Source: Ceratorhiza oryzae-sativae
Lineage: Eukaryota > Basidiomycota > Agaricomycetes > Cantharellales > Ceratobasidiaceae
Assembly (NCBI GenBank): GCA_030998015.1
Contig: JARWMV010000233.1
Location: 744,001 to 808,000 of the forward strand
Reading direction: 5' to 3'
DNA length: 64,000 bases
Shown here: one piece after another, positions 57,481-64,000 of the stretch
Position numbering within the stretch: the stretch's first letter is position 1
How the letters are laid out: every line of letters starts with the position of its first letter
Program-made: the position numbers and the translations under genes
Notes under the pieces: generated by a model
The model's input: the letters and a program-made list of their open reading frames with translations, nothing else
Told to the model about the DNA's origin: nothing
Database searches by the model: none

Positions 57481-59425
57481 ATGTCATTCTTCTCGACTCT
57501 CTCGTCGCTGTTCGGCGGTCAAAGCAGCTCAGGCCCCTCGCATCCGTCGACACGCACTCGCACGCTGACCTCGACTCACGACGCGTTCTCGCTCCCGACC
57601 CACTCGCCCGTCGTCTCCAGCCGCGACTCGCCCGACCCCCGCTTCTCGTACCCGCCGCCCGCCGCGTACAGCCCAAACTCGAATACGTATGACTACATGC
57701 CCCAGTCCACGCGCGACAACTTTCGTCGCTCCACGCTCGGCAGTCCCAACCCAACCGCGGTCACCACCGCCGCCATCTGGGCCCGTCTCCGCCGCTTTCT
57801 CCAGCGCGACTATCCCGAGCTGGGCGATACCCTCAACTATGGCATCGCACCTGCCACGCTCGACCAGATCGAGGCTGAGCTCGGGGTGACCCTCCCGCGC
57901 GCGGTGCGCGAGTCGTATCTCCAGTGCGACGGTCAAGAGGCAGAGTCTGGCACGGCCTGCGCCGAAGGGTTGTTTTACGGCCTCACGCTCCTGCCACTCG
58001 AAGAGGCCCTCGAGGAATGGAAGTTTTGGCGCGAGTCGACGAGGATCCGATGACGGGCGCGAACCCGCAGCTGCTCCAGGTCATGGCCTCGATCCCCCCA
58101 GGCTGGATACGCAAAGCATACTCTTGTCGCGGCTGGCTCCCGCTCGTCACTGACAAGGCCGGAAACTATCTAGGCGTGGATCTTGCCCCCGCGGAGCAGG
58201 GCACGTTTGGCCAGGTGATCGTATTCGGACGAGACTTTGATACCAAGGTCGTCATGTTCCGAGGCGAGGGCGAGGACGGATGGACAAATTGGCTTTCTAG
58301 TTTCGTCGAGGAACTCGAGAGCGGCGAGGGCTTCGAGCTCGGTGCAAACGACTCGGCAAGCGAAGGAAGCGATGACATTGGATATGAATCCTACTTTTAC
58401 GACGGCAGCGGCAGGAGCAAAGGAGTCGGTGGTGCACGCGATGCAACACCTGGAATGAAACTAACAGGTGCGTTCGTGTCATAGCTCTACTAAAAATAGA
58501 CCAACACGTCTGTTCGCAGGTGAATACAAGGGTTGGAACGTCCTCGAGGCATTCGCCGACAGGAGCTACAGGCGCTGGCGCGAGCGAGACATGGCACCGA
58601 CCTCGACGCCATCTACACACAAGAGCCCGCTCCGCTGACCATTCAGCTCGTTGGGCCCTCGGTGGGCACAGGCTCAGGGGTCGAGGTCCCTATTCCTGCC
58701 GCTGGTGATACTGTCCCACCCCAACCAACTGCTGGCCCATCCACAAGCAAGCTAGAGAAATCCGTCCTGCCTCCTTCTATCTCGGTCACGCGCGCAGCGC
58801 CTCCGGCGCCTCTCCGGCTTCCTACAGAATCGGACATTATCCCACCCACGGCTGAGCGTAATTTCGCGTCTGATGACGTCGAGGCTGGTATGGGTATGGG
58901 TATGGACTCGCGCGAGGCCGTTCCTTTGCGCGAAATCGCGCGCGGTGATTCAATCGACTCGGTCGCGTCTGAGCGCACGACCGTAGCAGTGTCCGCATCG
59001 GACTCGAAGGCAACAACGCCCATTGCTACCGCACCGCCTGCACCTCCCATCATTGTCGCAGAGCCCGATACGAGTTTGATGGATGCTCCTACAAGCACGG
59101 CGGCCGTTGATCCCGTGACGTTGACGCCAACGCCGATCTCGCCCGTTGCGCCCTCTCCTTTGACCGAGGAGAGTTCGCTACAGCAGATGAAAAAGAGGAA
59201 GAAACTGACGGTGAGCTCCCACCAAACACGATTCGGCTAGTTGGTGCCAAGCCAGGCGCAACGGATGCTCCTACACCTCAGCATGTCGACAGCGATAACG
59301 ACTCGAGGGCATCGCTAGACCTGACTAAAGAAGAACGGGAAGAGCGAAAGAAGAAACGGTTCAGCAAGAGCTTGGTCAAGCTAGGCTTGAAAGGCGGAAA
59401 GCGCAAAGATGAGACGACGGTATAA
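57481..59425 (+). CDS. SMI1: Smi1/Knr4 cell-wall assembly regulator, three apparent frameshifts
   Basis: Disordered hub protein coordinating cell-wall integrity signalling and glucan synthesis. The start MSFFSTLSSLFGGQSS leads into a Ser/Pro-rich region and the SUKH/Smi1 domain (IWARLRRFLQRDYPELG, ATLDQIEAELGVTLP, LYGLTLLPL-like segment, IPPGWIRKAYSCRGWLPLV, GNYLGVDLAP, GQVIVFGRDFDTKVV). A 50-nt intron (58470-58519) leads to WNVLEAFADRSYRRW and an acidic, Pro-rich tail ending KLGLKGGKRKDETTV. Continuity requires one extra base at about 58034 (before VDEDPMTGANP), 58584 (before ARHGTDLDA) and 59189-59195 (A run, before EEETDGELPP). All three are one-base losses at short runs, more like sequencing deletions than decay, because conserved sequence resumes at once. 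Confidence 0.85.
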
Positions 59426-59583
59426 TGTAAATGTGGATAGATGGGGAGCGATTTGGAACTTTTTTTTTTTGTGAGAGTGAGAGAGAGAGACTATGCCTTG
59501 TATTGCCCATGCCTCGTATGAAGGACTGTAGTTGCTTATTTAATCGAATGCTATGACATAAGCTGTGTGCGCGTTTCGGTTGT

Positions 59584-59591
59584 GCACGTGA
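59584..59591. promoter_or_regulatory. CACGTGA box just upstream of SPT8
   Basis: CACGTG core ending 11 bp before the SPT8 start, with the GTGA side facing the gene. Confidence 0.4.
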
Positions 59592-59600
59592 CAGCGAGCT

Positions 59601-61760
59601 ATGCAAGGCGTCGACTATGAAGACGAGGAGATGCTGTTTGGCGAGGGCTCCAGCCCGTTTGCGGGTGACCCCGAGGAGGACGAGGCAGACACCGTGTCCG
59701 AAGAGTCTGAAGACGAGCAGGAACAAGAGCAAGAGCCCGAGGACAGCGGCGACGAGAGCGAGCAACAAGACGATCGGACCATGACGAGCCACCCGAGCGC
59801 CAGTCGTCCCCGCCGTCGGAGCGCGAGGAGACGAAAAGGGGACATCTGTCGAATAAAAGAAAAGGTGAGTGAATTGATTCGTTTGCCTTGCGATGTGACT
59901 TTAGCGTGGATACAGCTCCTGCCATACCCATTTCTCCGGCGGTGCCAATACGCGCCGCGTCGCCCGCAGCGCTTCGTCGCGCCCAGTTTACAACGCCAAC
60001 CTCGCCCCCACACAAATCATACTCGATAGACCCCATCTGCGCGTTCCCCCACCCGGTAGCCACTCATTCGCTCGCGGCGGTCCCGATGCATGACCCACCT
60101 GTTGACCGGCTCGGACGACGGATTTGTGCGCGACTATGACTTTTATGCGAGCTGCAATGGCAAAGTCTTGTTGACCGCCCCCCAACGCCAGCACTGTGGG
60201 CTTGGCGAGGGTGTGATGAAGGGTGGCGTGTTGCGAATGTGGTGGGAGAACCCGGCCGGTGAGGGTCTTGGCGACGCAGGCGGCGACGTGTTGCCAGGAC
60301 CTGCGAGTGCACTTGAAGTCGGGCCGCTGTCGCCAGTCTATTGTATGGTCATGCATTCTGACGCGTTGTGGGGACTCTCCGGGACCAAGGTATCGACTTT
60401 TCTTGGATTGGTCACTCGGCAACTGGGTACTGATAAGCCTGAATTTCAGACGGGAAACATCAACCTGTTTACGGTTCGACACGATCCTGGAAGAGTGCAC
60501 TTTGTTCTGCGCGGGCATAAGGGGCCTGTATCCGGTCTAGCCCTTTCGGCTGACGAGAAAAAGGTTTACAGCTCTGGTTGGGACGGTCATGCTCTGGCAA
60601 GTTTATCATTTCAACATAACCCTATCTTCCATATCGCATATACCGCTCATTCAGCTGATGTCTTGGGTCCAGGAATGGGATCTCAATGTGGGTCAGATTG
60701 TACGGCGATACCCATCCCACGGCGCTCAACTCGTCTCCATCGGGATACGACCGATTTCAGGTGTGGTCCGTGATGCGAGTTCCCCCGCTGCGACCACCCT
60801 CGTTCGACCACCCTCAGATCGTCGAGTGTCTGCGTTGCAGCAGCAGCAGCAACAGCAAGGGGGTTCGCCTCGGTCTGAAAACGACGACTACGACCCGTTG
60901 TTGATGATGATCCAGACACGGCGGGTGAACAAGATCCAAGAGCATGGAGGTCGGGTGTCCCAACGCTTGATCCCGAGAGCTATGAGCGCTACTCGCACAA
61001 CATCCTGATGACGGCCGCGATTGATGGCAGATCACCATTTGGGATAGGCGCGTGGCCGGGAGTGCTCCTGGCTCTGGGGTCGGACGACTCGAGATTCCAG
61101 AAAAAACGCCGCCGTGGTGTGTTTCGGTAAGTGCAAACAGAATCGATCAGCCTTCTTCCTTGTATATTCATTCGGCCAATTCGGGGGTCAGGCTTGCTGG
61201 TCAGCCGATGGCTCACAACTGTATGCTGGACGACGAAACGGAACAGTCGAAGTTTGGGACATGCGCCAGACAAGAGACGTACACACAGGGGGACGGTTGT
61301 TGAGGACGTTGCGGAACCCCGTTAGTTCAGGCGCGGTCTCGTGCGTGGTTGCATTTCCTGATGGCAAACATCTCGCATGGTGCGTGTGCTTTCTCTGGAG
61401 CGGGCCAAGGACTTCGACTTCCTATCTCATGTAAACCTTCCGTTCCCAGCGCTTCGCAAGACAACATCCGACTGTGGAACGTATCCGCGGAGGCTCAGGT
61501 CGAAGCGGCCTCTCGCTCGAGGGTCGCGCCCTTTAAAATCATTGCGGGCCACCATGGCGGGACCATCTCCCAAATACGTACGTGATTCCTTTGGAATGTT
61601 GACTAATGTGGCGCGCTGATCGTCGTGCGGCGTTTTCCGGGGCTGGCCGGCAGTTGTCGACGCGACGTCACGGTTTATGATCACCGCAAGTGGTAATCGT
61701 GGGTGGTTCGGCGAATCGACCCGCACGGTCCTTGTGCACGAGATGAAGAGAGTATTTTGA
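59601..61760 (+). CDS. SPT8: Spt8-like WD40 subunit of the SAGA complex
   Basis: Spt8 contacts TBP and modulates SAGA recruitment. The acidic N-terminus (DEEMLFGEGSSPF then Glu/Asp/Gln runs) is followed by a disordered region and the WD40 propeller. Recognisable blades: CAFPHPVATHSLAAVP, THLLTGSDDGFVRDYDFY, LLTAPQRQHCG, SPVYCMVMHSDALWGLSG, NINLFTVRHDPGRVHFVLRG, GPVSGLALSADEKKVYSSGWD, VGQIVRRYPSHGAQ, SADGSQLYAGRRNGTVEVWD, ASQDNIRLWN and ATSRFMITASGNRGW. These match the Spt8 pattern more closely than generic WD proteins. A Gln run at 60838-60857 lies in a loop. The blades lie in different frames; some breaks are introns, but the one near 60090 has no splice pair, so base errors are likely. Confidence 0.82.
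60838..60857 (+). repeat. CAG/CAA microsatellite encoding polyglutamine in SPT8
   Basis: Seven consecutive Gln codons (CAG and CAA mixed) in a loop of the WD40 protein. Likely length-polymorphic. Confidence 0.7.
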
Positions 61761-62099
61761 GGGACAGGGCACGAAACTAGTGTTTATATGACATGTACAA
61801 ATATAATAATTCAGCATAGGGTCAGGTCGAACTCTGACGGGGGAAAAGGCCGAACGAAGCTTAGCTGCAATCACAGACTAGCCACGGAATTGGAAGACGC
61901 GGGAACCGAGTTAGCGTTCAAGAGTCTATATATGCAGGTGAGGCTCAGCCGCCAGATTTTCGAAACCGTTAGGCTGGCTATCCTTTAGATTGGCTACCAC
62001 ACTCCGCCGGTCTGGGGCATTTCGGCACTGTCCGCAGGTTATATTGCACTCTTGGACGATGTGTTGGCCTCGATATTTCTTCTTGTCTCTCCCACCATC
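61761..62099. other. intergenic between SPT8 and methyltransferase
   Basis: About 340 bp holding the SPT8 3' flank and the methyltransferase promoter. No gene seen. Confidence 0.45.
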
Positions 62100-63956
62100 A
62101 TGGCTGCTGTTGCCTTCCACCCCCATCCTGCTCATACCCCGACGCCGCCCCCGCTCATGCACCACCAGGACATCGAAATGCACGAGTCGCGGCCGCCATC
62201 ACGGGCGTCCTCGACCTCGACGGTGACGTCAAGCAGGACACCTGATTTTTTCCGGCACTTGCACGACCGAGAGCTGAACTGTATGAACCCAGTGTGTATG
62301 TCTCGTTCGGTCCTAGTTTCTTACTGACGTCGCGCAAGACGTACATGCTTCCCGCCGACGAACAAGAGATGAAAGTTGGTTCCCTTTTGTGTGTTTTCTT
62401 TGGAGCAACGAAGGCCTGACGTGTCTGTTAGCGCATGGAACTCGAACACAGGATGATCAAGTTCATTCTGGGTGGCAAAAACTATGTGGGACCTGTCGCC
62501 GAGGCTCTCACCAAAGTGCACGGGATCCAGAGACGAGTGCTCGACTGTGGCACAGGGAACGGCCTCTGGTGAGTGAAAACCCTCTAGGGCTTGGGGTTGG
62601 AGTTCGATTTTGATTGACTTTGCACGCCTTGTTTTTTTTTTTTTGCATGTGGTAAAATCGGAAACTGTCCCTGTGGTGTATGATGGGCCCATGTTCTCAT
62701 CGTCGCGGGGGTTTTGCTGTAACCCCGTCGGTCGGGATCAATCCTCGTTTCTCAGGGCGATGCAGATGGCCGACGAGTTCGAGTGGGTCGAAGTTACGGG
62801 TGTTGATCTCGCGCCTGTGCAACCCAGGTGAGTGGCCAAGCATGTCACAGGTAGCATTCGTTACTCACGTGGGTTTACCATATGTAGAACAGTCCCGCCG
62901 AACTGCTTGTGCGTTTCTCACCCCAAAGCCGCCGTTCTATTATCTCATAGTCTAGCACGCTTTCGTTGCACGCCTCGCGCCGTTGACTTGCATCCGCTTA
63001 CCTTCCGATCGTCAACTGTTGGTCTTCTTGCCTCGCAGCTTCGAGCTTTTCGATCTCGATGGACAGCGGTACGCTCAGTTACCACACTATTTTTCTCATT
63101 AGATTTGACTCAGCGATTGCCGCAGGCTCCCGTATCCAGACGACTGGTTTGATGTCATACATGCTCGCTCGGTTTATATAGGGGTATGTCGTCTGCTATC
63201 CGCACCGCTGGGTGTAGCATTTTTATCTGACCTTGGCCCATCCACTATGCTATATAATTCATTTCCGGTCCGCGCGGTTACTCCACTGCTAATCCAACTT
63301 TATCTCAAACTTTCTTCCGGATGCCGACACACTAGGTCCGACACTACAGTACCTTTCTTCGAGAGCTCGCACGCGTGCTCCGACCCGGCGGGGTGGCCAT
63401 CTTTGCAGAAGTCGACAGCACACCATTTACAGACAAAAAGCACCGCATTCCGCCAGGCGTTCGTGGCGGGGCACCCGGCTGGACGGATTTCTGGGACCAA
63501 GTTCGACAAGCTTGGGGCCAGCTTGGAATCGACGTTGGAATTCCGAGTCGATTAGGATCCATTGTGCGCGAGACGCGTGAGTTTGAAAGCATCGTCGCCC
63601 AGGAGGCGTTGGTCCCGATCGGGTTCTGGCCAAAGGGTGAGTCTCCGCTTCGGTGCTATCCTGTCGTGTCGCTCGGCTAGGTGGGAATAAACCAAGGTGG
63701 CGGATAGCATATACTGTGCTCGGCAGTGGCGGCGGAGGGATCCGTACCGGAATTGGCTGATCTGATGTGGTTATTTGCTGCCTTAGATCCTGTTATTCTC
63801 TCCATTGGACAGCTAGCGTGGATGAATTACGACAGCTTGCTCCTTTCGCTACGACCCCTACTTCTGGAGCACGGAATTACACCAGAAAAAGTCGCGAGGC
63901 TTATAGAGGACGCGCAGAGCGATCTATACGACCCCAAGGTACTTTGCCATGTTTAA
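62100..63956 (+). CDS. SAM-dependent class I methyltransferase (possibly continues past window)
   Basis: Small-molecule or regulator-type methyltransferase of the large fungal family that includes LaeA-like and TAM-domain proteins; substrate unknown. ATG 62100, then a His/Pro/Ser-rich N-terminus. The entry helix reads TYMLPADEQEMKRMELEHRM over two introns; then FILGGKNYVGP, SAM motif I VLDCGTGNGLWA, post-I VTGVDLAPVQP, motif II region LPYPDDWFDVIHARSVYIG, motif III ELARVLRPGGVAIFAEVD and a C-terminal helical domain. The SAM-binding acidic Asp and Gly motifs are complete. About eight exons. The frame stops at 63956, but GTACTT near the end could be a donor, so the last exon may lie beyond the right edge. 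Confidence 0.78.
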
Positions 63957-64000
63957 ACTCTACTCCCGATGAGGCAGCACAGGGATGTACGGCTGACGCA

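Noticed and set aside
59460..59500. Poly-T run followed by a GA-rich stretch after SMI1
   Set aside because: A simple repeat in the 3' flank; no evidence that it acts as a discrete element.

Overview
The window is nuclear DNA of a filamentous basidiomycete, probably an agaricomycete. Genes are dense and intron-rich, and the introns whose two ends I could fix are nearly all 47-65 nt with GT(A/G)xGT...AG borders. The gene set includes SPT6, SPT8, SMI1/KNR4, VAC1, MSS51, GPI1, CTP1 and MIS14/NSL1, plus an NLR-like patatin/NB-ARC/TPR receptor and a sesquiterpene synthase of the agaricomycete type. The receptor style and compact introns remind me of Ceratobasidiaceae (Rhizoctonia and relatives), but that placement is inference.

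Layout. 1-6.5 kb, minus strand: a truncated Ser/Thr-rich membrane protein, a UDP-sugar transporter, the U5 snRNP GYF protein CD2BP2/Lin1 and an unknown three-exon gene. 7.1 kb: an intron-containing tRNA-Gly(TCC), then a small membrane-protein candidate. 9.2-14.2 kb: a CHMP7-like ESCRT-III protein, an AEC-family transporter and LUC7. 14.2-17.1 kb: no recognisable gene. 17.08-22.0 kb: a Tc1/mariner element whose left terminal repeat is split by a complete hAT transposon. 22.1-35.0 kb: COQ11, CSM3/TIPIN, N-terminal methyltransferase NTM1, SPT6, a multi-pass membrane protein and SRP54. 35.4-39.3 kb: the NLR-like gene. 39.3-51.9 kb: a PPxY membrane protein, VAC1, twinfilin, a MITE, GPI1, CTP1 and MIS14/NSL1. 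52.7-54.1 kb: a damaged sesquiterpene synthase. 55.6-64 kb: MSS51, SMI1, SPT8 and a SAM-dependent methyltransferase at the right edge.

Most genes are housekeeping and do not form a pathway. Many sit as divergent pairs with under 300 bp between start codons, and CACGTG boxes recur in those gaps. Convergent neighbours end only 60-160 bp apart. Accessory content is the nested transposons, the MITE, the NLR and the terpene synthase.

The observations most worth following are: a Gly/Trp-rich (GW/WG) block inside the YqgF-like domain of SPT6, repeated at its C-terminus; the nested transposons with exact target duplications; and an NLR whose patatin nucleophile and Walker B acids look lost. Several genes (CD2BP2, NLR, terpene synthase, SMI1, probably SPT8) need one-base shifts to restore conserved sequence. 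Assembly indels are therefore a live alternative to pseudogenisation. Exon limits come from splice signals and protein continuity read by eye; no alignment was run.
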